Positions 51,451 through 61,132 of a stretch of DNA of 64,000 nucleotides are shown here, one piece after another; the stretch's first letter is position 1, and each line of letters opens with the position of its first letter. The notes below the pieces were generated by a model. That model did not search any database. It saw only the letters and a program-made list of their open reading frames with translations, and was not told the origin of the DNA. The position numbers were made by a program, and so were the translations under genes. The stretch spans positions 124,001 through 188,000 of the forward strand of contig JADKBS010000009.1 of NCBI GenBank assembly GCA_016714985.1, in the 5' to 3' direction. The stretch is from Saprospiraceae bacterium (GTDB lineage Bacteria > Bacteroidota > Bacteroidia > Chitinophagales > Saprospiraceae).

Positions 51451-53902
51451 ATGTCCATCAAAGAAATCGCACTATTTTCCTGCTTTTGGATTGGCAGTTT
51501 TATGGCCCAAAGCCAAAATGACTATACCCTGCAAGGCCAAATCACTGACGAGAAGGGCAGCCCCATTGAATTGGCGACCGTCGTACTGCTGAGCGATGGG
51601 GATGGCAAAATGGTGCAGGCAGGCTATACAGAAGCAGACGGCAGTTTCGCATTTGCTGGACTTTCGGCCAATGGCTACCGTTTAGAGGTGAGCTTTGTTG
51701 GCTTGGCAAAATATGTGAGCCAGCCAATGGCAATTGGCGGAGCCAATAAAAAGGTGCAACTACCGCCCATCCAACTCCTACCTGACGAAGCGCAACTGTC
51801 GGAAGTGACGGTGACTACACGGAAGCCCTATATCGAACGGCTGGCCGACCGCACCATCGTCAATCCCGATGCACTCATATCGAATGCGGGCAGCAGTGCG
51901 CTGGAGGCATTGGAGAAGGCCCCCGGCGTACAAGTGGGTGATGGTGGGGACGTGCGCCTGAAAGGCCGCTCCGGTGTGGCCATTTTCATAGACGACAAGC
52001 CGACCTACCTCAGCGGAACGGAACTGGAAAGCTACCTGCGCTCCATCCCTGCCAGTAGTATCAAGCAGATAGAACTGATGCCCAATCCGCCCGCCAAGTA
52101 CGAGGCAGGAGGCAATGCGGGCGTCATCAACATCGTGACGAAGCGCAACCGGGCGCCGGGCTTTAACGGCAGCACCTCGTTGGCCTACACCCAAGGGAAG
52201 TACAGCCGCAGCAACAACAGCCTGAACCTCAACCTGAACCGACAGAAGTTTGGCCTTTTTTTGAACTTGGGGGCTGGGCACCGCAATTTTTTCCAAGACC
52301 TCAACATCTACCGCTCCTACACTCGTATGGATGGCGACCCTTCCGCTGATTTTGCCCAGAACTCCTATATCGTGCCACGGTCGCAGTCCTACAATGCCAA
52401 GTTGGGCCTCGATCTTTATTTAAGTGAAAAAACGACGCTTGGCTTCGTGGTGAAGGCCCTTGCCAACCCAAACGAACGCCAGACTGACAATACAGCCATT
52501 GTGCTTCGTCCTGATGGGTTCCTTCTCAACAACGTCTTGGCCGATAATGCTGATAATGCCAGCTTTCGCAATGGCACCTACAACCTCAACCTCCGCCACC
52601 AGCTCGACTCCACTGGCAGCAATATCGTCTTCGATGCCGACTACGTGACCTACCGCACGGATGCCGACCAGTTTTTCCAAAACTTCATCTTTGAAAGTTC
52701 TGGCAATCTTGGCTATGCCGACACCATCCGGGGCGGGCTGCCTTCCTATATCAATATCTATGCGGCAAAAGCGGATTATACCAAGCCTTTTGCCAACGGG
52801 CTGAAAATGGAGGCGGGCTTGAAGTCGGCCTTTACCGAGACCGATAACGAGGCAGCCTATACCAAAACCTTGGCTGGCCAAACTTTCATCAATTACGATC
52901 TGAGCAACCGCTTCCTCTACGACGAATGGATTCATGCCGCCTACCTAAATTTTAGTAAAACGCTTGGTCGTCTCGACCTACAAGCGGGCCTACGGGTGGA
53001 GAACACCAGCTTGGAGGGCACCCAATTGGGCAATGAAGTCAAGCCAGGTTCCAAGTTTTCGAGGAGCTATACGCAGGCTTTCCCCACGTTCTTCGCCAAT
53101 TGGCGCTTGGACAGCTTGGACAAAAACACGATCAGCCTCTCCTATGGCCGCCGCATTGACCGCCCGTTCTTCCAAGACCTGAACCCCTTTATCAGCCCGT
53201 TGGACCCGGTTCACATTTTACACCGGCAACCCCAACCTGCTGCCTACCTTCGCCCATAACCTTTCGCTCACGCACTCCTTCAAGGGCAAGGTGAACACGA
53301 CCTTCAGTTACTCCAAGACCCTCGACGGCATCAACGAGACCTTGGAAATCGTGAACGAAATCTATTATAGCCGTCCCGGCAATATTGCCACAGCACAGAG
53401 CATCGGCCTGAGCGTGGAAGCCGCCTTGAACCCCACCAAATGGTGGACGCTCATGCTCTATGTGTTTGGGGAACGAGCCACCTATACCAGCGACCTCTAC
53501 ACTCAGCGGCTTGATACCACGGGCTACAATGGCTATGCTTCCATGACCAACAGCTTTCAACTCGGCAAGGGCTGGGCCGCCGAGCTGCGGGCCGATTACC
53601 AGACCGACCAAGTCTATTCGCAATTGGTGATTCTGAATTTTGGCACGTTGAACATGGCCGTTTCCAAGAAAATACTAAAGGACGCCGGCACCCTCAAGCT
53701 CGCCGCCCAAGACCTGCTCTATACCAGACGGGGCAGCGGCATCATCAACAACTTGGAGCGGACTTATGCGGACTGGAACAGCAAATACGATTCGAGGGTG
53801 GTGACACTGAGCTTTTCTTACCGTTTTGGAAAGGCAGGGCAACAACGGCAGCGGCACACTGGGTCTGGTTCGGAGAGTGAACAGCAAAGGGTGAAGAGTT
53901 GA
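51451..53902 (+). CDS. TonB-dependent receptor-like outer-membrane barrel, one frameshift
   Basis: About 816 residues. Signal peptide from ATG 51451 (FSCFWIGSFMAQSQ), carboxypeptidase-regulatory-like domain (YTLQGQITDEKGSPIELATV), plug (GSSALEALEKAPGVQVGDGGDVRLKGRSGVAIFIDDKPTYL), recognised by its ending KGRSGVAIFIDDKP, and a barrel of the outer-membrane-protein beta-barrel family. The frame breaks near 53207: with one surplus G removed, PFTFYTGNPNLLPTFAHN continues to 53902. The end is Arg/Gln/Ser-rich rather than aromatic. Substrate unknown. Confidence 0.85.
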
Positions 53903-53976
53903 GGTTTTTGGGGTTGACATAAATCACTGCCTATCAATGGCTGATTGGGAGGAAATTGCCCGAAAAATCACCCGCC

Positions 53977-54345
53977 ATGAAAAAACTGGCCCTTTTCTGC
54001 CTGTTCATTTCCTTCCTGTTCTGCTACCTCGAATGGCCGCCTGACAATCGTTATTTCGTCTATGAAATAGCTTACGAACTACTTTTTCAAAAATCGGGAA
54101 AAGCCGACGCTTTTTCGCACCCTTTGGTCATCCTGCCATTTTTGGGGCAGTTGTTGGCGCTCATCGCCATCTTCTTGCCCAATCCCAAACGATGGATGGC
54201 CATCACGGCCATTGCCCTCATGGGTACGTTAGTGCTGATGCTGCTGATTGTCGGGGCGCTGGGGCTGAACTGGAAGATTTTGGTGGCGGTGGTGCCGTTT
54301 GTGGGGGCGGCGGTGTGGTGTTTGCGTTTATTTAAAAAGTCGTAG
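53977..54345 (+). CDS. Small four-span membrane protein
   Basis: A 122-residue protein from ATG 53977 with four hydrophobic spans (LALFCLFISFLFCYLEW; PLVILPFLGQLLALIAIFL; MAITAIALMGTLVLMLLIVGAL; ILVAVVPFVGAAVWCLRLF). Such short DUF-type proteins occur in Bacteroidota, but I cannot name the family. It lies between the barrel gene and the ABC ATPase gene, each with its own spacing, so no operon is evident. Confidence 0.6.
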   Translation: MKKLALFCLFISFLFCYLEWPPDNRYFVYEIAYELLFQKSGKADAFSHPLVILPFLGQLLALIAIFLPNPKRWMAITAIALMGTLVLMLLIVGALGLNWKILVAVVPFVGAAVWCLRLFKKS

Positions 54346-54463
54346 TGGTCATAACCAATTGATTTTATGGCAAATATAAGGTTTTTCAGTTTTCTTTGGA
54401 ATTCCTTTTTGTCAATCGCACCCCGATCTTCGTACCTTGCAGTGCAAAAACAGTCCATCAACC

Positions 54464-56125
54464 ATGTCCACTCCCAACCTCCTCACCATCAACGACTTGC
54501 GCATCCAGTTCCCTTCGGAAGAAGGCACCGTGGAGGCATTGCGGGGCATCTCCTTTTCCATGAAACGGGGTGAAACGCTTGGCATCGTTGGCGAGAGCGG
54601 CTCTGGCAAGTCCATGACGGCCATGGCCATCATGGGGCTGCTGCCGAGCAAGGCGCAGTTGGTCAGTGGCGAGATTTTGTTCCAACAAAAAGACGGTACG
54701 CAAACCGACCTCACCAAGCTGAAAACCATTGATTTTCAAGGGGTTAGGGGCAAGGAAATCGGAATGGTCTTCCAAGAGCCGATGACCTCGCTGAACCCGG
54801 TGATGCAGTGCGGGGAGCAGGTGGAGGAAGCGATTTCGGATTTGGGATTGCGGATTGCGGATTGGAGGGCAGCAAAATCAGCAAATGCAACGGTAAAGCA
54901 AAAAGTGTTGGCGTTGTTTGAAAAAGTGAAATTGCCTGACCCAGAACGGATATGGCGGAGCTACCCGCACCAACTCAGTGGGGGGCAGCGGCAGCGGGTA
55001 ATGATTGCAATGGCGTTGGCCAGCAACCCCTCCCTCCTCATTGCCGATGAGCCGACCAGTGCGCTAGATGTGACGGTGCAGCGTTCCATTTTACAATTAT
55101 TGATAGAACTAAAAACCACCTGGGGCGGCAGCACCATCTTCATCTCCCACGACCTGAGTGTGGTAGCAGAAGTGGCTGACAATGTGCTCGTTATGCAAAA
55201 GGGTGAGGTAGTGGAGTACGGCCCGGTCGCCGATGTTTTCAAGCACCCAAGGCATCCCTACACCCAACTGCTGCTTGAAAATCACCAAAAGCGAATCGCT
55301 TCCCCAGCCGCCCACCGTCCATCGTCCGCCGTCCATCGTCCACCGTTTTTGACCATCAACAATCTCCAAGCCCATTTCCCCACCAAGCGCAATTTCTTCG
55401 GAAAAGCCACCGAGCATGTGAAAGCAGTGGACGAGGTGAGTTTGGTAGTGTATGAAGGTGAGACATTGGGGTTGGTCGGCGAGTCGGGGAGCGGGAAGAC
55501 GACATTGGGACGAAGCATCCTCAACCTTATCAGCCCAACGAGCGGCGAGGTGGTTTTCAAGGGTAAAAATATTCTTCAACAGGCTGTTAATGAATGGTTT
55601 AGCACCAGAAAAGAACTGCAAATCATCTTTCAAGACCCCTATAATTCGCTCGACCCTCGACAGCCCATCGGCCTTGCGCTAACCGAGCCGATGGCGGTAC
55701 ACGGCCTTCTTTCAGCTGAAAAACAACGGCGGGAGCGGGCTATCGGACTGCTTGAAACGGTAGGGCTGGAGGCCAACCATTTTTGGCGCTACCCTTCGGA
55801 ATTCTCTGGCGGGCAGCGCCAGCGCATTTGCATTGCCAGGGCTTTGGCATTGGAACCAAGGCTCATCGTTTGCGACGAAGCTATCTCCTCCCTCGATGTC
55901 ACCGTGCAGACCCAAATCCTCGACTTGTTGCAGGATTTGCAACGCAAGCACGGCCTGACTTATATCTTCATCTCCCACGACCTCGGCGTAGTGCGCATGA
56001 TTTCCGACCGCATTGCCGTGATGAAAGATGGGAAAATCGTGGAAATGGGTGATTCGGAATCAGTATTTGCCACACCGAAACATCCCTATACCCAGGAATT
56101 ACTGGAAGCGATTGGCACGTTATAA
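54464..56125 (+). CDS. Fused Dpp/Opp-type ABC transporter ATPase
   Basis: A 553-residue fusion of two peptide-transporter ATPases (DppD-like then DppF-like). Domain 1: GESGSGKSMTAMAI, LSGGQRQRVMIAMAL, LLIADEPTSALD. Domain 2: GESGSGKTTLGRSIL, FSGGQRQRICIARAL, LIVCDEAISSLDVT. It energises uptake of oligopeptides, nickel or similar solutes; no permease or binding protein is encoded here. Two segments coded by word repeats interrupt it: GATTTCGGATTT words at 54832-54866 and CGTCCATCGTCC words at 55312-55345 in the inter-domain linker. ATG 54464 is chosen; TACCTTGC lies about 25 bp upstream. Confidence 0.92.
   Translation: MSTPNLLTINDLRIQFPSEEGTVEALRGISFSMKRGETLGIVGESGSGKSMTAMAIMGLLPSKAQLVSGEILFQQKDGTQTDLTKLKTIDFQGVRGKEIGMVFQEPMTSLNPVMQCGEQVEEAISDLGLRIADWRAAKSANATVKQKVLALFEKVKLPDPERIWRSYPHQLSGGQRQRVMIAMALASNPSLLIADEPTSALDVTVQRSILQLLIELKTTWGGSTIFISHDLSVVAEVADNVLVMQKGEVVEYGPVADVFKHPRHPYTQLLLENHQKRIASPAAHRPSSAVHRPPFLTINNLQAHFPTKRNFFGKATEHVKAVDEVSLVVYEGETLGLVGESGSGKTTLGRSILNLISPTSGEVVFKGKNILQQAVNEWFSTRKELQIIFQDPYNSLDPRQPIGLALTEPMAVHGLLSAEKQRRERAIGLLETVGLEANHFWRYPSEFSGGQRQRICIARALALEPRLIVCDEAISSLDVTVQTQILDLLQDLQRKHGLTYIFISHDLGVVRMISDRIAVMKDGKIVEMGDSESVFATPKHPYTQELLEAIGTL
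54832..54866 (+). repeat. In-frame GGATTGCGGATT words in ABC ATPase
   Basis: GATTTCGGATTTGGGATTGC-type tandem coding SDLGLRIADWRAA, apparently an insertion after the Q-loop helix (GEQVEEAI) of the first ATPase domain. Confidence 0.6.
55312..55345 (+). repeat. In-frame CGTCCATCGTCC words in ABC ATPase linker
   Basis: CCACCGTCCATCGTCCGCCG-type tandem coding AAHRPSSAVHRPP between the two ATPase domains. Confidence 0.65.
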
Positions 56126-56128
56126 CTG

Positions 56129-56479
56129 TCAGGATTTCTGTTCAATTATCCCGGTCTTCTCCCCAAAATACTGCACAAACCGCTGCATGTCCACGGCCAG
56201 TTCCCGGTTTTGGGTAGCCTTGAAATAGGAGTCAGCCATGCCCCGAAGGGTCTGAAAAACAAACCTGTCCATCTCGTTCACCTGCATATCGGTGGACCAA
56301 AGGTCAATTTTCATGGTATCCAGCGTGTTGCGCTCGAAAAGGGAAAGCAGCATTGCCTTGCAAGCCACGGGATCGTTGCCGTCGGTGCGGTCATCGGCAT
56401 CCCAGTCTATGCCCGTGGGCATGTTTTTTTCGTCGAGGTTGACGGTGATGCGTATTTGTGAAGAACGGGTATTTGCCAT
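56129..56479 (-). CDS. gldC: Gliding motility protein GldC
   Basis: A 116-residue cytoplasmic protein matching GldC: SSQIRITVNLDEKNMPTGIDWDADD, ACKAMLLSLFERNTLDTMKIDLWSTDMQVNEMDRFVFQTLRGMADSYFKAT, recognised by DLWSTDMQVNEMDRF, and an end FVQYFGEKTGI. GldC is an accessory gliding protein found with the T9SS/gliding machinery. It starts 3 bp after the restored stop of the sortilin-like gene and converges with the ABC ATPase gene with a 3-bp gap. Confidence 0.92.
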   Translation of the reverse strand: MANTRSSQIRITVNLDEKNMPTGIDWDADDRTDGNDPVACKAMLLSLFERNTLDTMKIDLWSTDMQVNEMDRFVFQTLRGMADSYFKATQNRELAVDMQRFVQYFGEKTGIIEQKS

Positions 56480-56482
56480 TTT

Positions 56483-59020
56483 TTACTGTTTGATGAAACG
56501 CTTGGTTCCGACCCTGCCACCCGAAATAATCCTTGCAAAATATTGCCCGGAGGGCAGTCCAACCAGGTCGAAACGCTGGCTGATGCCTTTGCCTTTGGGC
56601 AATTTTGCAGTGCGGACTTGTCGGCCTTGCAGGTCGAAAACGCCAATTTCAGCCTCCTAGTTTAGCAGGATATCAACAGAGACGTTGACGTGGCTACTAG
56701 CCGGGTTGGGACTTAGTTTTAGCTCAATCTGTGCCATTGGCTGCCCAGTTGCCGAGGGCGGTTCCACCACTTTCAGCAAGGAGTCAAGCGGATAGGTCAT
56801 GATTGAACGGGCAAAAGTACCAGCAATCAGCGTATTTTCAATGGGGTTCCAACTGAGGTCGAAAGTTGGTACAAATGGCATGTTCACGCCCAGTCGGTGC
56901 CAGGTTTGCGCAGCATCCTTAGTGGCATAGACGCCGGCATCTGTTCCGACGAAGAGCACCGAGTCGGCATGGCCGGGTAGCACGAACACCGTATTGATGG
57001 CAATATCGGGCAGGTTGGCGCTGATGTCCATCCAGATTTGGCCACGGTCGTCGGAACGGTGAATGCGGGGGATGAACTCGTTGTCACGGTAGCCCGTGTG
57101 CGTCACATAAACCCGATTGACGTTGGTGGGCGAGGCAGCCACATCAGAAACATATCGGTCGGGCAACCCCGCCGAGATATTGGTCATTTGAAAATCCGTG
57201 CCTTCGTAGCGCTGCACGTTCCCATCGGTAGTACCCACATAGACAAGGCCGAATGCCAGCGGCGATTCCGAAATGGTGGAGATGGTATGGTTCCTTGCGG
57301 CCGTGACGAGGCCATCTGTCAGGTCATAGCTGATGGAGTCCCAATTTGGAAAAGTGCCGCTTTCGCTCCGGTATAGACGGTAAGTACCAGTATATAGCAC
57401 TTCTGGGTAGTGCGAACTCATGATGATGGGCATGTTCCAATTGCGGCGATCATCATCAACAATGCCATCTGATGCATTAAAAAAATTGTTGCCGCCGTCA
57501 TCCGTCACCACCAAGCCGCCGTTTTGGGTTTCGGCATACATCACCAATGGTTCAGTGGGGTGAAAGATAGGTTGAAAGCCATCGCCGCCATAGATACGGG
57601 GCCAATTGTTGAAGCCAAGTGCATTGCCGCCAGTGGTGCCGTTGTCCTGTGCGCCACCGTAGTATAGCGTAGGCTCATGCGGGTTGAAAGCTACCCGGTA
57701 AAATTGGGTAGTGGGAATGCTCTCTATATCCAACCAGTTGCCACCGTTATTGTCGGAACGATAAAGGCCGCCATCGGTGGCGAGGTAGAACTTGCCAGAG
57801 GGGCTTATCTCCAAGTCGTGCTTGTCGGCGTGGACATCATAGAGCCACCATTCGGGGTTCATTATTTCCCAAAATCCCACATCCACATAGCACCGCCAAG
57901 CCTCCACACCGAGCAGGTAAAGCTCGTCGTCGTTGGTGGGGTTCACCCTAATTTTACCAAAATACCAGCCGAAGCCGGCCAAGGCTCCTTCAACGCCAAC
58001 GATGGAAATGGTGTCCCACGTTGCGCCAGCATCGGTTGATTTATAGATGCCGCTCAGTTGTTGGTCAGTGCCCACATACATGGCATAGACGAGGCCAGGT
58101 GTCTGCTTCGAAATGGTCAGGCCCGTACGGCTTTTATCCGCTGTAGGAAGCCCACCTTCCAATTGCATCCAAGTGTCGCCGCCATCCGTTGTCTTGAAGA
58201 CTTTGGCGCCTTGGCCAGTTGTCAAACTCTCTACGTTGTTGCGCACCCTGTCCCAGCCACTGGCATAGAGCACGTTTGGGTTGAAGGGATCCATCACGAG
58301 GTCAATGATGCCCGCTTGGTCGCTGACATTGAGCACTTTTTGCCAAGTTGCGCCGCCGTCCAAGCTGCGGAAAAGCCCTCTTTCATTGTCCCGGATAAAA
58401 GGAAGCCCCATCGAGGCTGCATAAATGATGCTCGGGTTGGTGGGGTGCAGGGCAATTTTCGTAATGACCCTTTGTGCCGAAAGGCCCAGGTGCTGCCAGG
58501 TGTCGCCACCGTCGGTGCTGCGATAGATGCCATCGCCAAGCTTGGGATACCAGCTGATGTTGGGGTCGCCCGTGCCTACGTATATAGTATTCGGGTCAGT
58601 GGGGCTGATGGCTATGTCGCCAATACTGGGGAATTCCTTGTCATCAAAAATTGGTGTCCAGTTCTGACCGCCATCCTTGGTTCGCCACAGTCCGCCGTGG
58701 CTGAACCCAGCGAAGATGATGTTCTCGTTTTGGGGGTTTACTGCAACCGTGTTCACCCTAGCGCCTATATTGCCGGGGCCTTGCACCGTCCACTCATCGT
58801 CAAAGCCCTCTACTTTTTCAGCGGCCATCAGCATGGCCTCCGTCATGCCAGTTTGGTATGCCTTTACGTCCATGTACTTATCGGGGTAAGCAAGGACGTT
58901 GAAATAGTCCTCATTGGGCCATTTGCCCATTGAATTTTCAACGGGTTTCTGCTTGGATTGGCAGGCGGTCAGCAAGGCAATAGCCAATACTGTTGCAATT
59001 GGAAAGTTGTATTTGTTCAT
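56483..59020 (-). CDS. Sortilin/BNR-repeat T9SS lipoprotein with an in-frame TAG
   Basis: 845 codons from ATG 59020 (lipobox AIALLTACQS). Two stacked propellers of VPS10/BNR type carry many Asp-boxes (TKDGGQNWTPIF, STDGGDTWQHLG, SLDGGATWQKV, STDAGATWDTI, SDNNGGNWLDI, SDDRGQIWMDI). A TAG at 56657-56659 ends the frame after SVDILLN, but the same frame then continues EAEIGVFDLQGRQV to GTKRFIKQ, a complete T9SS type A signal, stop 56483-56485. A CAG-to-TAG change would explain this. The lipobox plus T9SS signal is unusual; one may be non-functional. Confidence 0.85.
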
Positions 59021-59214
59021 AAAGCAGGTACTGGTTTTGAAACTTAGGAGCGTCTTTTTGCTAGTTATAGCGAATTGTGGTAAAGCCTTTAAGGAGTCGC
59101 TACAGGCAGCGGCCATTAAGGGTTTCAACTTAAAAAAATCCGTCCAATCACCATTAATTACAATCCGTTTAGGTCAAGGAATTTGGATACCAAAAAGCAG
59201 TATCGAAGGTAGGA
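59021..59214. other. Intergenic region
   Basis: Upstream region of the sortilin-like gene; no gene or clear regulatory site seen. Confidence 0.4.
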
Positions 59215-59918
59215 CTATTTGTTCAGAAGCATCGTCTGATCAATCTCATTTGCCAGCTTTTGCAACCAATGCGACGGATAAACATGCACACCGGGCGTCA
59301 GACCTTGCGCAGCACTCACCATTGCCTTGGCCACCACATCCGCCTCGATGGGGCGGTACTTGGTGAGCAGCCCCTGGTTAGGCGGTCAAAGATGGAGCCG
59401 ATTTTACCCGCCAACTGCTCGCCAAAGCGGTTCTCGTTGCGCTCGCCGAGGAGTACTGATGGCTGGAAGATATGTAACCCCCAAAAGCCAAGCGTTTTCA
59501 CCATGACTTCCAACTCGCCTTTCACTTTGCTGTAAAAAAAGCGGGAATTTGGGTCAGCGCCAACCGAAGAAACCAGCAAATACTGGCCGACGCCGTTCCT
59601 TTTGGCCAATTGGGCCGCTTCGAACGCGTAGGTGAAATCCACTTTGTAGAATGCCTCCTTGCTGCCCGCCTTGGCCATCGTTGTGCCGAGGCAACAAAAG
59701 AGGTCATCACCCTTGACGAGTTGGTGGAAGGTTTCTGGCTTATCGAAATTGACGACGTGCTGCACCAGTTTTTCGTGCTCCACCTCCATTGGTCGCCTTA
59801 CAAAAACCACCACCTTGGTGTAGGCCGGGTGCAATAGCAGGAAGTTGACTACATGGCTTCCAATGAGGCCAGTAGCTCCGAATACCAAGGCGGTTTTGTT
59901 GTCTTTGGCGATTTCCAT
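59215..59918 (-). CDS. NAD(P)-binding atypical SDR (HTATIP2/YbjT-like), one frameshift
   Basis: About 234 residues. ALVFGATGLIGSHVVNFLL is the Rossmann dinucleotide motif; KVVVFVRRPM, FCCLGTTMAKAGSKEAFYKVD, YLLVSSVGADPNSRFFYSKVKGELE with the Tyr/Lys-like pair, and IFQPSVLLGERNE match the atypical SDR group of HTATIP2-like oxidoreductases. One missing G in GGGG near 59372 breaks the end; corrected, it continues LLTKYRPIEADVVAKAM to stop 59215-59217. It ends a run trmN6 then SDR, 2 bp apart. Confidence 0.8.
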
Positions 59919-59920
59919 AC

Positions 59921-60652
59921 TTAAAGTTTGAGATAATAATCCCCCGTTAATTGGCGAAAATCAAGCGACCAATCGTTGGCATTGTCGCTGTTGTGAATGA
60001 TCAATTGAGACTTTTCTTCGGGTTTAGCCAGCAATTCAAATTGAAGCAACAAACGCTCTACTGGTTTGCCTTGTTTGGGCACCACTTCGACCATTCTCGT
60101 GGAATAGATGCCGTAGTTATTGGCCATTTCACGAAAACGCAACCCTTCCATTTGCGGTAGTACCACGCAAAACCTGCCATGTGGTGCCAGCAAAGAGCGC
60201 ACGGCACTGAGCAGGTCGCCATGTGGCAGCTTGATGGTATGACGAACAGAGTTCTTGTCTTGGCTATTCGAAAAAGTGCCGCCACTGAAAAATGGCGGGT
60301 TGCTTACGATGAGATCGTATTTATGGCGGCTTTGCTTTGCAAAATCTTGGATGGATGCGTGGAAACAATTGAGGCGGTCGGCCCAAGGCGAGGCTTTCAT
60401 GTTCTCGGCGGCCTGGGCAGCAGCCTCATCGTCAATTTCAACTGCATGGATGGTAGCAGCAGTGGCCCGTTGCGCCAGCATGATGGCAATAAGGCCCGTA
60501 CCCGTGCCGATGTCAAGGATGTTATCGGCTCCCATGGCGTCTGACCAAGCGCCTAAGAGTACTCCGTCCGTGCCCACTTTCATGGTACATCGGTCTTGCG
60601 CTATGGTGAACTGTTTGAATTGAAATGGCTTCACGTCGGAAAAAATCTGCAT
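59921..60652 (-). CDS. trmN6: tRNA1(Val) (adenine37-N6)-methyltransferase
   Basis: A 243-residue SAM-dependent methyltransferase of the YfiC/TrmN6 type, modifying A37 of tRNA-Val. FKQFTIAQDRCTMKVGTDGVLLGAW, ILDIGTGTGLIAIMLAQR (SAM motif I), IHAVEIDDEAAAQAAEN and the catalytic LIVSNPPFFSGG are diagnostic. The VanZ-like frame overlaps its first 131 bp. The SDR gene follows after 2 bp. Confidence 0.9.
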   Translation of the reverse strand: MQIFSDVKPFQFKQFTIAQDRCTMKVGTDGVLLGAWSDAMGADNILDIGTGTGLIAIMLAQRATAATIHAVEIDDEAAAQAAENMKASPWADRLNCFHASIQDFAKQSRHKYDLIVSNPPFFSGGTFSNSQDKNSVRHTIKLPHGDLLSAVRSLLAPHGRFCVVLPQMEGLRFREMANNYGIYSTRMVEVVPKQGKPVERLLLQFELLAKPEEKSQLIIHNSDNANDWSLDFRQLTGDYYLKL

Positions 60653-61031
60653 TCATCAAGTGTTTCAGCGAAAGCCTTGGTAATAGGCTTCCCATGTAAA
60701 TACCTGCATAGTTACACACCATGTCCATTATTTCAAAATTTCTGGATGGAATGAACGCTTGGCTGCATTCTTCGATGCTAATGCCGATGGCCAAGAGCAA
60801 GCTGCCGAACAACAAGTTTTGGCCCAGTATGTTCACCTTGCGTTGCTGGGTAGCGTGGTATAGTAGGAATGACATTGTTATCATCATGCCAAAATGCACG
60901 ATTTTGTCGCAGTAAGGTATGGAGGCAATGGTGTCCTTGATGAACAATCCGACTTGTGTTTCCAGTCCAACGATGGCAATGATGGAAAGAAAAGATGCGA
61001 TGGCGACAACAGTGAGAATCTTAAAGTACAT
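60522..61031 (-). CDS. VanZ-like membrane protein
   Basis: A 169-residue VanZ-like protein with four spans. YCDKIVHFGMMITMSFLLYHA and IEECSQAFIPSRNFEIMDMVCNYAGIYMGSLL carry the family's His/Glu/Asp residues (K-HF, E.QxF.P.R..e..D...N..G...G). Family members affect glycopeptide resistance or membrane stress; the role here is unknown. Its last about 43 residues overlap trmN6 and look non-homologous, so a shifted stop near 60660 is likely. Confidence 0.75.
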   Translation of the reverse strand: MYFKILTVVAIASFLSIIAIVGLETQVGLFIKDTIASIPYCDKIVHFGMMITMSFLLYHATQQRKVNILGQNLLFGSLLLAIGISIEECSQAFIPSRNFEIMDMVCNYAGIYMGSLLPRLSLKHLMNADFFRREAISIQTVHHSARPMYHESGHGRSTLRRLVRRHGSR

Positions 61032-61132
61032 GAACTCGAATTAAATGGAGGTGCTCCATCGAGTTCAAATTGTTTACCAAAAAGGGTGGGAAGGCTGATT
61101 GGGAAGATTATTATTTTGTAAAAAGCTGGCTA

